Source: Symbiodinium natans
Taxonomy: Eukaryota; Sar; Dinophyceae; Suessiales; Symbiodiniaceae
Assembly (NCBI GenBank): GCA_905221605.1
Contig: CAJNDS010002478.1
Location: 143,364-165,863, forward strand
Reading direction: 5' to 3'
Length of the DNA: 22,500 bases
Position numbers and translations under genes: made by a program. This document shows, in pieces, positions 1-7,634 of this stretch. How positions within the stretch are numbered: the stretch's first letter is position 1; every line of letters starts with the position of its first letter. Below the pieces are notes generated by a model. It searched no databases. It saw only the letters and a program-made list of their open reading frames with translations, and was not told where the DNA came from.

Positions 1-788
1 CCATAAGCGCAGGAGTCATCTTTGCGTGTGAAGTGTCATCCACATTATTGGGGCTGAATGGTTGGGCACGATGAGAAGCACAATAAGAAAAGAAAGCCCA
101 GTCGAGGGTTTGTAGTACCGTTTTTGGAGCGTGAAAGAACCAAGTGTATAAGGCGCCAAAGGAAAAACAGTTGAATAATTCGCAGACTGCAAGGGTAACT
201 GGCAACTTCCAACCTGTATGCAATGCAACGAAGATGAAAGAATAAAGTTGAATGGAGGGAGGATAGGCCGTGACAGTTTTTTTGGTGTTGGGTAAACCAC
301 GTCCGACAGCTACTGCAAAATGCTCATCTTTAGCAAGCAAGATGACAAGGTGATGGTTGAGACTCATAGAGACAATAAGGCAACGGACAGCAGCCGGAGC
401 AAACCCAACAGAACAAGCAGTTTGCTACAATGTATCGAAGAAGGCTTTCACAAGTACAACAGAATCTTCAACCATAAACCTCGATATAATCTATGAGGGA
501 ACCTGTGCCGTAGGATCGCAGTACCACCTTCGGGATTATGGATGAAGCTGTCGGCTATTCCTCTACTGGTCTTGTCGTTGCGATATGTGGCCGTGTGCCT
601 TTTCTTTCTGCTTATGACGTGACGTGTCCGCGCACGCGCGATTTACGTTTCAGATGCCCGTTTTCGGCGACAGACGGTTGGTTGTTGGGTGGCAGGTACA
701 CCAAAAGCCTGCAAGGTCTCTGCAAAACGAATAAACTCAACACCCCCCTTCCCCTTCCCCTCCCGCAGCCCGAAGCCAAAAAATAGTT
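1..788. other. Unresolved sequence, no supported gene
   Basis: Only short open frames occur here (for example 357-545 on the plus strand). None shows a recognisable domain or clean GC3-rich exon character. If the kinase gene described below extends upstream, its N-lobe (glycine loop and VAIK lysine) would be expected here or further left, but I could not find those motifs. The segment is best read as intron or intergenic DNA. Confidence 0.4.
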
Positions 789-1033
789 CCCAAAACCCAA
801 ACCCCAAACCCCAAACCCCAAACCCCAAACCCCAAACCCCAAACCCCAAACCCCAAACCCCAACCCCCAACCCCCAACCCCAAACCCCAACCCCAAACCC
901 CAAACCCCAAACCCCAAACCCCAAACCCCAAACCCCAAACCCCAAACCCTAAACCCTAAACCCTAAACCCTAAGCCCTAACCCTAAACCCTAAGCCCTAA
1001 ACCCTAAGCCCTAAACCCTAAACCCTAAACCCT
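789..1033. repeat. Interstitial telomere-like heptamer array, CCCCAAA then CCCTAAA
   Basis: About 245 bp of nearly uninterrupted heptamers. The left two thirds is almost pure CCCCAAA, with some CCCCCAA variants near 860-895. From about 945 it switches to CCCTAAA, with CCCTAAG variants near 970-1015. TTTAGGG is the plant-type telomere unit also used by dinoflagellates. The array ends ten bases before a probable exon (1043-1129) and lies inside ordinary sequence, so it is interstitial and not a chromosome end. It occupies the 3' end of a probable intron. Confidence 0.9.
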
Positions 1034-1042
1034 CCATTGAAG

Positions 1043-1129
1043 GATTCTTCCTTTGATAGCCCAGGCTTGGCTATGGAACCAGCAGAGCGGAGCTTGAGAC
1101 GCCTTCTACAGGCACAATTGGACTTCCAG
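1043..1129 (+). CDS. Probable exon: protein kinase hinge / helix D
   Basis: This is an 87-nt open segment (29 codons) bounded by an acceptor-like AAG|G and a donor-like CCAG|GTTTTT. The frame begins DSSFDSPGLAMEPAERSL. The LAMEPAERSLRRLL part resembles a kinase hinge (hydrophobic-x-M-E-x-A) followed by helix D (SLRxLL). It ends in phase 0, which matches the start of the next proposed exon at 2597. The flanks are telomere-like: CCCTAAA upstream and TTTAGGG downstream. Exon status is inferred from the open frame, the boundaries and the fit to the later kinase exons. The glycine loop and VAIK motif would lie upstream and were not found. Confidence 0.5.
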
Positions 1130-1133
1130 GTTT

Positions 1134-1194
1134 TTAGGATTTTGGGGTTTAGGGTTTAGGGGTTTAGGGTTTCAGGGTTTAGCGGTTTAGGGTT
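1134..1194. repeat. TTTAGGG-type heptamers at the start of an intron
   Basis: Several TTTAGGG and GGTTTAGGG variants follow the proposed GT donor at 1130. Their strand is opposite to the CCCTAAA array on the other side of the exon, so the exon at 1043-1129 lies between inverted telomere-like repeats. Confidence 0.75.
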
Positions 1195-1345
1195 GTCAAA
1201 AGGGTTCAGAGGAGGCGTGTAGGGTTTGGGGTTTAGGGTGTCTATCACCCAGCGTGGGCCCTTGTTGCCTTTTGGAGGGGGGATGTCTTGTAAGTTCGCT
1301 CAAGGACAAAGTTTTTGTAAGTTTTTGATCCCTGCCTTGCTTTGA

Positions 1346-1444
1346 GGGGGGGGGGAGGGGGGGGGGAGAGGGGGGGGGGGGGGGGGGGGAGGGGGGGGGG
1401 GGGGGGGAGGGGGGGGGGGGGAGGGGGGGGGGGGGGGGGTGGGG
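1346..1444. repeat. Poly-G tract interrupted by single A
   Basis: Roughly 100 bases of G broken by about eight single A bases, inside the proposed intron 1130-2596. The tract has strong G-quadruplex potential on the plus strand. The proline-rich minus-strand frames it creates are artefacts of composition. Confidence 0.9.
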
Positions 1445-1555
1445 CCGCGTGGGAATGTCTTGGTTGCAGTTGGGGTGCGTGGCAAGTTTAAGCCTAGAAA
1501 TCCTGTTTTTTCGCGCGCATTTTGCAGGTTGCGACAATGACAATCCTAAAAGCTT

Positions 1556-1855
1556 TAAACCGCAATACAGTTCAAAAAATCGAAAACTTCGAAATGTTCA
1601 AAAAGTTCCAAAAGTTTCAAAAGTTCTACAAGTTCCAAAAGATTCTCAAGTTTCGAAGGTCTAAACGTGTTAGAAGTTCCAACAGTTCTAAAAGTTCAAC
1701 AAGCTCTATAAGGCAAGAAGTTCTAGAAGTCGAAGAAGTGTGATCGAAAAGTTCTAAGCATTCCAAAAAACTCTAAGAGTTCTAGAAGTCTAAAAGCTTT
1801 TAAACGTTCTAAGCATTCTAACAGTCCTAAGCGTTAGAAGTTCTAGCAAGTTCTG
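1556..1855. repeat. Degenerate AGTTCTA-type short tandem repeat
   Basis: About 300 bp built from imperfect units of around 10 bases, mostly AAGTTCTARAA and AAGTTCCAAAA. A second block of the same motif lies at 2228-2300. The two are separated by about 370 bp of unrelated sequence. Both lie in the proposed intron between kinase exons. Confidence 0.65.
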
Positions 1856-2142
1856 AAAACCTACCTTGGGCCTGCTTTTCAAAGCAATTTTCCCACTCCT
1901 TGGCTTGCTTCGGAAGACAGCACCGTCACAATGTCCCACTTGTCGCCCCGTAGTCCTGAACACAGTTCTGCCTGAGATGTGCTGCTGTGCCTTTGTCAAA
2001 GCTATGCTGTTAGCTGTCCTGAGCACGTCACGTCGCACAATGCGTGTTGCTTCGTTTCAAAACCTAACTCCGCCTCCCAGATTATATGTATCAGATAAGC
2101 ATTGTAAACGCCAAAGACGCCCGAATTCCTTGAAGTATCCCA

Positions 2143-2170
2143 GCTGCTGCAGTAACCCAGCTGCTGCAGG
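2143..2170. repeat. Short direct repeat CCAGCTGCTGCAG
   Basis: Two copies of CCAGCTGCTGCAG occur with a period of about 17 bases. The unit contains the palindromes CAGCTG and CTGCAG. No function is evident. Confidence 0.6.
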
Positions 2171-2227
2171 GTTGATTCCTTGCTTTGTGCTACGTGTGCT
2201 TTTGGTGGCTGATAGTGCTTGTCTTCG

Positions 2228-2300
2228 CACAAAATTCAAAAAGTTCTCAAAGTTCTACAAGCTCCAAAATATATTTAAGCTCTGGACGTTTTGGAAAAGT
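2228..2300. repeat. Second block of AGTTCTA-type degenerate repeat
   Basis: This block has the same AAAAAGTTCTCAAAGTTC character as 1556-1855. The repeat array is therefore split by a non-repetitive segment. Confidence 0.55.
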
Positions 2301-2596
2301 TCCAGAAGATTTAAAGGTAGGTGAAGGACACCGAAAAGGCAGGAATTCACCCGACAATTCCCATGCACAGCAGAAGCAACCAAGGCAGTCCCACGCACCC
2401 CAAACGCAACTAGCGCACCTTGGGATCAAGCGTTAGAGAGTTGTGGGTTTAGGGGCTTTCGGGTTGAGGGGTTTAGGGGTGTAGAGTTGTAAGGTTGGCT
2501 TTTCAGGGGTAGTCGGAGTTTTGGGTTTTGGGGGGATTAGGAGTTTAAGCTACCAGAGCCCTTCTCCTGGGCATCCGAACATGGAGACTTTGGGAG

Positions 2597-2649
2597 GACG
2601 AGCCTCAGGCGGCACAGCAGCAGCAATTGCCCCTGGCTCGCGGAATCTC
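2597..2649 (+). CDS. Probable exon: protein kinase helix E
   Basis: The exon starts after GGGAG|G in phase 0, which suits the phase-0 end of the exon at 1043-1129. It reads DEPQAAQQQQLPLARGIS. Joined to the exon at 13891 it would give ARGIS-FLHGL followed by the LKPEN loop, matching the A-R-G-L-x-Y-L-H pattern of kinase helix E. The exact 3' end is uncertain, because a G shared by both junctions leaves a GG or GC start for the intron. The retrotransposon begins 218 bp downstream. The assignment is an inference from phase and motif fit. Confidence 0.42.
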
Positions 2650-2862
2650 GGCCCCGGCACTCATTTATGTACTACCTGGGGCATTGTTTTGCGAGGGGAT
2701 GGGGTGGGGGAAGGAGGGTTAGGTTTTGTATTGAAAACAGGTCTAGAGAAGAATATCCCGTGGCATGGACCTGTCGGTGTCATTTGACAATCCTTTTTGT
2801 TTCCAAATAAAACACTGGCACTTAGAAGATAAAGCTTCTAAGGTTCAGGGCTTAGGGTTTAT

Positions 2863-2867
2863 AGGGC
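2863..2867. repeat. Target-site duplication AGGGC, left copy
   Basis: AGGGC lies immediately before the TGTGG start of the 5' LTR. The same five bases follow the 3' LTR at 13038-13042. Five-bp duplications are typical of Ty1/copia integration, and this one fixes the element ends. Confidence 0.93.
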
Positions 2868-3167
2868 TGTGGATGTTCAGAATGTGAAGGTTTGGAAAGG
2901 ATGTGCCGCCGCGATGTGTGTGGCTTAAGACGGCAAGGTGTGGAGCACCGATGCCACAGGTTGGCCGTGAAGGCCCAAAACCACGAAGCAACGCAGTATC
3001 GTAGCATGTAAAGCAAAAGCCTACGAAGCTGTCAAAGCACTGCTGTAAAGAGAAACCGTATACGTGCTTGTGTTGTTGGAAAAAGAATCGCGCCCGTGCA
3101 GTTTGTAAGCCATGGATCAGCGCCCCAGACACACAGAATCCTCATCCCTGGGCTCCGATGCTCAACA
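2868..3167 (+). repeat. 5' LTR (300 bp)
   Basis: The LTR starts TGTGGATG and ends GCTCAACA. It matches 12739-13037 by eye at every base, except that the A-run at 3080-3084 has five A against four at 12951-12954. It should hold the element promoter, but no TATA-like box was recognised. An ATG at 3112 near its 3' end opens the gag frame, so the last 56 bases of the LTR are coding. Confidence 0.96.
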
Positions 3168-4302
3168 GGTGATGAGCCCAAGCGCTCAAGCTGGGCAAGC
3201 CACAGTGGGGCAGCCGCCAACCTCCGGAAGAAGAAGTTCCTTGCTGGAAGGAGAGGCAAATGGCCCCTCGTATGGTGCAACCGAAGCTCCAGTGACGAGC
3301 GGAGCTCTGCCAGTGGTTCAGTGGCCGCAGGCGAGTGATGAAGGCCGTGATGGCGCGTCATCGTTAGCGACTGGAATGGTGGAGCCTGCAGCTGGATCGG
3401 CGTTTTTGCTGGGCGAAGATCAAGTGGTTGCCAATGGTGGTTTGGAAGCTCCGCTACCTGTGTCTGTGCAAGAGCCGCCGTCGATGCAAGAGGCTGATGG
3501 TGGGTGGCGCCAAGGCGTGGAACAGGGCATGGTGGCCCAAGTTCAAGCTGGAGGTGGATCGCCAACTGTGGTTCGGTGGTTGACGCGTTTTACGGAAATG
3601 CTGAGAACTACAACGGTCCAGGGTAGGGTTTGGGGTGGTTTAGGGTTCACTCCAGCTCACCTTCAGCATCAGCAAGCACAGATGACATCACAGCACTACG
3701 CAGCAGCCGCGAGACAAAATGGTGCTCCACACATGCAGCCGGGAGAGTTTTCGCCCCCTGAAGAGCTGCAGATTCCGGACTCATGGAGGTTCTCACCACC
3801 ACCTGTGCAGGAGCTGTCGGATGTGGCCCCTCAGTCGCCACTGTTTAGCCGGGGTGATCTTCAACGGTTGAGGGAAACCCAGCGTAGGGCACCTTTGATT
3901 TATGGCCCGATGAGAGGAGGTGGAAGTTCGATGAGCTCAACGGGAAGTTCGGAGATTCAGGCGGAGGTGCGTCGGCAAGTCCAGGAATTCATGGCGGGGC
4001 AGAGGGATGAGTTGAGAAGCTTGAGGGAGCAGTTGACGCAGGTGACAAGACAGAGGGACGAGCTAATGGTAGCACGAGATCAGGCTCCTCTACCTCAGCA
4101 CGCTGGTGTTCCTCAAGGGTGTCCAAGCTCAGCTACCTCAGCACGCTGGTGTTCCTCAAGGGAGTGTCCAAGCTCATCTACCTCAGCACGCTGGTGTTCC
4201 TCAAGGGAGTGTCCAGGCTCATCTACCTCAGCACGCTGGTGTTCCTCAAGGGAGTGTCCAGGCTCATCTACCTCAGCACGCTGGTGTTCCTCAAGGGAGT
4301 GA
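3112..4302 (+). CDS. Gag N-terminal segment, starts inside the LTR
   Basis: The frame is open for 396 codons from ATG 3112 (MDQRPRHTE...). The start lies within the LTR, and the primer-binding site is translated as part of the frame, an arrangement known from yeast Ty1. Residue 156 begins WLTRFTEMLRTT, a motif I associate with Gag-like N-terminal regions of dinoflagellate copia polyproteins. Residues of about 283-322 are charged and heptad-like (EVRRQVQEF...RDELRSLREQL), probably a coiled coil. From 4090 the frame enters 15-residue repeats. A two-base shortening in the first repeat, near 4119, throws the true frame into the adjacent register, so the Cys-rich tail from about residue 337 is an out-of-frame reading. 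The likely role is a structural capsid protein. Confidence 0.7.
   Translation: MDQRPRHTESSSLGSDAQQVMSPSAQAGQATVGQPPTSGRRSSLLEGEANGPSYGATEAPVTSGALPVVQWPQASDEGRDGASSLATGMVEPAAGSAFLLGEDQVVANGGLEAPLPVSVQEPPSMQEADGGWRQGVEQGMVAQVQAGGGSPTVVRWLTRFTEMLRTTTVQGRVWGGLGFTPAHLQHQQAQMTSQHYAAAARQNGAPHMQPGEFSPPEELQIPDSWRFSPPPVQELSDVAPQSPLFSRGDLQRLRETQRRAPLIYGPMRGGGSSMSSTGSSEIQAEVRRQVQEFMAGQRDELRSLREQLTQVTRQRDELMVARDQAPLPQHAGVPQGCPSSATSARWCSSRECPSSSTSARWCSSRECPGSSTSARWCSSRECPGSSTSARWCSSRE
3168..3180 (+). promoter_or_regulatory. Primer-binding site resembling the initiator tRNA-Met anticodon arm
   Basis: The first bases after the 5' LTR are GGTGATGAGCCCA. They are complementary, with one mismatch, to the anticodon stem and loop GGGCUCAUAACC found in initiator tRNA-Met types. 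Drosophila copia uses an internal fragment of initiator tRNA-Met in the same way. The tRNA match is from memory of conserved tRNA sequence and should be compared with the host's own gene. Confidence 0.6.
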
Positions 4303-4370
4303 TCAGGCTTCTCTACCTCAGCACGGGGGTGTTCCTCAAGGGAGTGTTCAGGATCCTCTACCACAACCCG
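4090..4370 (+). repeat. 45-bp tandem repeat in gag, 15-residue unit
   Basis: Repeat starts fall at 4090, 4133, 4178, 4223, 4268, 4313 and 4358, giving six units and a partial one. The period is 45 bp except for the first unit (43 bp). The protein unit is LPQHAGVPQGSVQAH. The first unit lacks two bases (GGGTGTCC against GGGAGTGTCC), which moves the open frame from register 1 to register 2. Slippage in the repeat is the simplest cause. Confidence 0.92.
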
Positions 4371-5129
4371 GTTCATGTGTTTACTCATGTCTGTTTACTG
4401 TTGTGAAAGATCACCGTACTTTGTTGCTTTTGGTTCAAGCCACACACCAAATCATGCAGCTTGCATTACATCGCTTGGTAGCTTCGCTTTTCGATCCCAC
4501 CCGCCACTCCCATTATGAAGCTTCATTCCTTCATTTGGGACGGGTCTCGGGACCTTTGTACAGCCGGAGCTTGCTCATCTTGCACTCGTGTCACATTGTC
4601 CTTGCTTTCTGCTTTGGGACATGTTCCCTACTCTGAGCTCTCAGCCGGGTCAACCCAAAAGGGCCCCCGTCTTCTAAACGGCTGTGCTAGCTCATTTTGC
4701 AACCGTGTCGCAGTAGTGTTTGTTTTCTGCTTTGGAACTTGTCCCATACTCGCGTGCTGTCAGCCGATTCAATCCTGAGGCGCACCCGTCCTCTAAACGG
4801 CTGGAGCTAGCCTTGTTTCACGAGAATCCACGAGATCGCTTTTAGATCGCTTTTCCTGCCTTGCTTAAGGTCTCTTCTGTTTTGCTCCTGTGTTTTATCG
4901 TCATGGCGCGTTCAGATTCTCTGCGTTGGCACAATTCATCTGCTTGCAGGGTGGTAAGATCTGTTTGCCAGCTTTGCCAATAATTCGATTGCATGCTTTG
5001 TGCTTCGAACTCTGAGCTGCATTTCCGGCAAAGTCAAAAGGGAAGGAGCGAGAGCTTGTGGTAGGTGCTCACTTAGCCTGGACTTTCCCTAGGGCTTGGT
5101 AGTGGCTTTGGTAGTGTGGCTTGAACTAG
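4371..5129 (+). other. Intron-like or inserted 759-bp noncoding interval inside gag
   Basis: The repeat-coding frame breaks off at CTACCACAACCCG and resumes at CTGTGAACGCTGGTGT with the same AGV.QG repeat sense. Removing 4371-5129 (GTTCAT...ACTAG) joins the two sides in frame, since 759 is 3 x 253, and leaves GT-AG ends. The interval has in-frame stops and no recognised protein. It holds a diverged 117-bp tandem duplication around 4573-4806 and begins GTTCA and ends TGAAC(TAG), a 5-bp inverted repeat. It could be an intron, an introner-like insert or another insertion. No convincing pyrimidine tract precedes the AG. Confidence 0.45.
4573..4806. repeat. Diverged 117-bp tandem duplication
   Basis: The words GCTCATTTTGCA, CTGCTTTGGGAC and TCTAAACGGCTG recur at an offset of about 117 bp, for example GCTCAT at 4573 and 4690 and CTAAACGGCTG near 4675 and 4793. 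The duplication lies inside the noncoding interval of gag. Confidence 0.6.
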
Positions 5130-5575
5130 CTGTGAACGCTGGTGTCTCTCAAGGGCATGGTCAGCCAGACCCTTCAAGAAGGACTCAGAATCCTCAAGGG
5201 GGAGTTCGGGAAGGAAGAGAAGATCAGCCATACCCTCAAGGGGCGCCACGTTCCTTTGGTCCGCAGGCGGCAGGAATGGATGCTAGCGGTGGCCAAGCGC
5301 GGGCTTCGTCATCCACCGGTCCGAGCCAGGGCGACATCCTGGGAGCCTTAGCGATAGGGATCAAGCAGCTTCAAGATGTTCAGCTGAAGCAGATGGAAAG
5401 GAAACCAGAAGGACCGGAGGTTGTGAAGCCAGGTACAACGACGTTGCCAACTCTGCCTTCGCCAGGAAAGGACACCAGTGCGATCGACATCCAGGACTGG
5501 TTGGAGGTGGTTGGAGCGGTGATGGGAGACCTCAGTGACTCGTCGGCAGTGGATGCAAACAAAGAAGGCTGCTGA
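5096..5575 (+). CDS. Gag middle segment (register 2)
   Basis: The probable coding part runs from about 5130 to 5545. It begins VNAGVSQGHGQ, a continuation of the repeat region, passes through a Gly/Gln/Pro-rich stretch and a helical stretch (GDILGALAIGIKQLQDVQLKQ), and ends DIQDWLEVVGAVMGDLSDSS, the start of the Gag core. At about 5545-5553 the sense moves to the overlapping frame (WMQTKKAAEEYYQKW), equivalent to skipping one base. The proposed start ATG 5096 lies in the noncoding interval and is probably not used. A programmed +1 shift is possible, but the general decay of this copy favours a mutation. Confidence 0.6.
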   Translation: MVVALVVWLELAVNAGVSQGHGQPDPSRRTQNPQGGVREGREDQPYPQGAPRSFGPQAAGMDASGGQARASSSTGPSQGDILGALAIGIKQLQDVQLKQMERKPEGPEVVKPGTTTLPTLPSPGKDTSAIDIQDWLEVVGAVMGDLSDSSAVDANKEGC

Positions 5576-6290
5576 GGAGTACTACCAGAAGTGGGTCACG
5601 GCATCGCCAATGGAGAAGCTGGCCCTGAAGCCAACGAGGTCTGCAGTCCTGGAGGAGGGACGCTGTGCTCGTGTGAATGCAAGGGCAGCGAGTATGGTTT
5701 TAGCGGCGCTCAATGAGGAAGTGAGAACCGAGATGGTCACCAGAAAGGCTACGTCCTCAACCATGCTGATGGTGTACCGGTTGCTGACTATGTACAGGCC
5801 TGGCGGAGAAGCAGAGAAAACCCTGTTGCTGAAGCAGCTGACTTCCCCAACTCCGGCATCTTCAGCGACTGAGGTGGTGGAAGAGCTGCGACGTTGGGGG
5901 CGTTGGTTCAGTAGGGCTCGGGACATTGATGTGGCCACGCCAGACCCAGTGCTTCTGACGAAGGGATTGGGGATGATTGTGGATGCTTTGCTGCAGAAAC
6001 ACCCTCAAGTCTCGTTCCGCACGTCTTTGATGCGAAGCACTTTGCAGCTGGACGCAGGGCCCACCTTGGAGCAAACCCTCAGCTTTCACGAGCACTTGCA
6101 GGCCGAGATGGAACTGTTGGCTACGTCATCGTCAAGCGGGTCGTCGGAGAAGCCGAATCCAAAGGCGAGGAGTGTGGCCACGACCTCGGAGGCGAACGTC
6201 CAGAACCCCAAGGGTGGCTCGAAGGGCAAACAGACGGCAGTGAAGGGGGCATGCAAATGGTTCGCAAAAAAGGACGAGGGATGCAACTGA
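5535..6290 (+). CDS. Gag core to CCCH zinc finger, ends at in-frame TGA
   Basis: This 251-codon frame holds the helical Gag core (KAAEEYYQKWVTASPMEKLAL through LSFHEHLQAEMELLA). A Ser/Lys-rich linker and the start of a zinc-binding region follow. Cys codons at 6252 and 6282 are followed by TGA at 6288-6290. In the same frame beyond the stop come Cys 6300 and His 6312, completing C-X9-C-X5-C-X3-H, a CCCH finger cut by the stop. A CGA to TGA change at a CpG would explain it; that is inference. Gag would bind element RNA and form particles. The real N-terminus is upstream in register 2, so ATG 5535 is not the true start. Confidence 0.65.
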   Translation: MTRRQWMQTKKAAEEYYQKWVTASPMEKLALKPTRSAVLEEGRCARVNARAASMVLAALNEEVRTEMVTRKATSSTMLMVYRLLTMYRPGGEAEKTLLLKQLTSPTPASSATEVVEELRRWGRWFSRARDIDVATPDPVLLTKGLGMIVDALLQKHPQVSFRTSLMRSTLQLDAGPTLEQTLSFHEHLQAEMELLATSSSSGSSEKPNPKARSVATTSEANVQNPKGGSKGKQTAVKGACKWFAKKDEGCN

Positions 6291-7634
6291 GGTGAGTCAT
6301 GCAAATGGGCTCATGATTGGGGCGAAACCCCAAAGAAAGGTCGATGTATGGTGTGTTCGGCGAAGGGCCACTTTGCCAAGGATTGTCCTACGAAGACTGG
6401 GGAGGCAAAGCCCAATGAGCAAAGGGAGAAGCCGAGCCCCAAGTCACCTTCCAAAGGAAAAGGAAAAGGACACACTGAGGAGCCGAGCGCAAAGTCCATG
6501 AGCCCTGAGCCGGAGCCGCAACCGACCTCGCCGTCTACCAAAAGTGAGTCTCAGGAAACAGGTCAAGATTTGAAGGAGATGTTGGGGGAGGCAACGAAGG
6601 CCATCAAGACGCTAATGGCAGCAAAGACTTCGTCAACGAGTACCTCCTCGAGCGGGACTTCGCAGGGTGCGGTGGAATCCTTACAGCGCCAGCTTGATGA
6701 GTTGAGACTGAAGGCTGTGAGGGTGTGCGCAGCGGAGCCGTGGGCCAACGGACCTGAAGAACAAGATGCACTGATAGACTCAGGTGCGACAAACATCCTC
6801 AGGCCGCCGCGGGATGAAAAGGAGCGGCAAGATGCTGTTCCGGTTTCTGTGGTGTTGGCGGGGGACACGAAAAAGGAGCTCGTGCAGAACGACGTGGGCA
6901 CGATCATCGCGGGAAGTGACACGAGGACACAGACCATCATCCCTATGTGTGAATTGGTCAACCATGGATGGAAGGTGACGTGGACAGGAAAGAAGCTGGC
7001 CATTAAGCACCCGGAGTTCGGAAGGATGAGGACCGCATTGAGGGGAGGATGTCCTGAGGTCGCCAGGGAGGAAGTGCGAAGGATCATCGACCACATGTGT
7101 CGGGAACTGTACGTGGAGGTGAAGGCGTTGAAGGCCAGGATCGACGCAGTGAATGATAAGGAAGCAGAGCCGTGGACTACATCCTTGAGGAGATTGGTGG
7201 AGTTGAAGGACTGGGCCGCGTTGGCAAAGGCTATCGAAACGGCGCCGATGTTCAAGGACCTGCCTGGGAAGATCAAGGATAAGCTGTTCACGGAGCTAGA
7301 GTTCACTGAGGAAGCTGGCTGGAACTACATGAAGGACCTCCCGCTGACAAGACGTGAAAGAAGGAAGTTGCTGAGGTCCAAACGATGGGTTGTGAACTTG
7401 TTCTCCGGGAAGGGTGCCCCTGACGATCCGCTGGCGACGATTGGAGCGGGTGCAGATGATGATCGGGTACTTCTCAACGTCGACATTGAGCGGAGCAAGG
7501 CTTACGACCTCACGAAGGACGGCATCTTCAAGATCCTGATGGGCGGCGGTCACTGGAAGAATGGAAGATCTTCATGGAGGGCCACCGTGTCGAACGTTCT
7601 CTGTGATGAGGTGGAGGGAAGTTCCGGGTCGTGA
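6291..7634 (+). CDS. CCHC knuckle, aspartic protease, N-half of methyltransferase-like domain
   Basis: The frame is the same as the preceding Gag core, continuing after the TGA; the first ATG is 6348. Domains in order: CCHC knuckle at 6345-6386 (C-X2-C-X4-H-X4-C); a Lys/Pro/Ser linker; a short coiled stretch (VESLQRQLDELRLK); retroviral-type protease with catalytic LIDSGATN, Asp codon 6777-6779; and a charged linker (7060-7330). From 7386 comes WVVNLFSGKGAPDD, like motif I of cytosine-C5 methyltransferases, and NVDIERS with an acidic residue (7482) in the motif II position. The sense leaves this frame around 7540-7543, where GGPPC appears in the next register, so the last 30 or so codons are out-of-frame. 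The protease would mature the polyprotein. Confidence 0.7.
   Translation, partial: GESCKWAHDWGETPKKGRCMVCSAKGHFAKDCPTKTGEAKPNEQREKPSPKSPSKGKGKGHTEEPSAKSMSPEPEPQPTSPSTKSESQETGQDLKEMLGEATKAIKTLMAAKTSSTSTSSSGTSQGAVESLQRQLDELRLKAVRVCAAEPWANGPEEQDALIDSGATNILRPPRDEKERQDAVPVSVVLAGDTKKELVQNDVGTIIAGSDTRTQTIIPMCELVNHGWKVTWTGKKLAIKHPEFGRMRTALRGGCPEVAREEVRRIIDHMCRELYVEVKALKARIDAVNDKEAEPWTTSLRRLVELKDWAALAKAIETAPMFKDLPGKIKDKLFTELEFTEEAGWNYMKDLPLTRRERRKLLRSKRWVVNLFSGKGAPDDPLATIGAGADDDRVLLNVDIERSKAYDLTKDGIFKILMGGGHWKNGRSSWRATVSNVLCDEVEGSSGS

Noticed and set aside
612-952. Long Gly/Trp/Phe or Pro/Lys frames over the telomere-like array
   Set aside because: They are translations of a heptamer repeat, open because of composition.
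789-1033. Chromosome end
   Set aside because: Ordinary sequence continues on both sides, and the array grades into a probable exon, so it is interstitial.
1196-1543. Proline-rich minus-strand frames over poly-G
   Set aside because: Homopolymer artefact.
1714-1740. Heat-shock element-like GAAGTTCTAGAAG
   Set aside because: It arises from the AGTTCTA repeat consensus, which covers the whole interval.
3618-3650. Telomere-like GGTAGGGTTTGG...TTTAGGGTT inside gag
   Set aside because: It reads in frame as RVWGGLGFTP, which fits the Gag pattern around WLTRF, so it is probably coding sequence that happens to resemble the heptamer.
4090-4370. CRISPR-like regular repeats
   Set aside because: The units are contiguous without spacers and encode a protein repeat.
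6563-7306. 247-codon minus-strand frame
   Set aside because: It is a shadow of the GC3-rich protease-containing frame on the plus strand, with no domain of its own.
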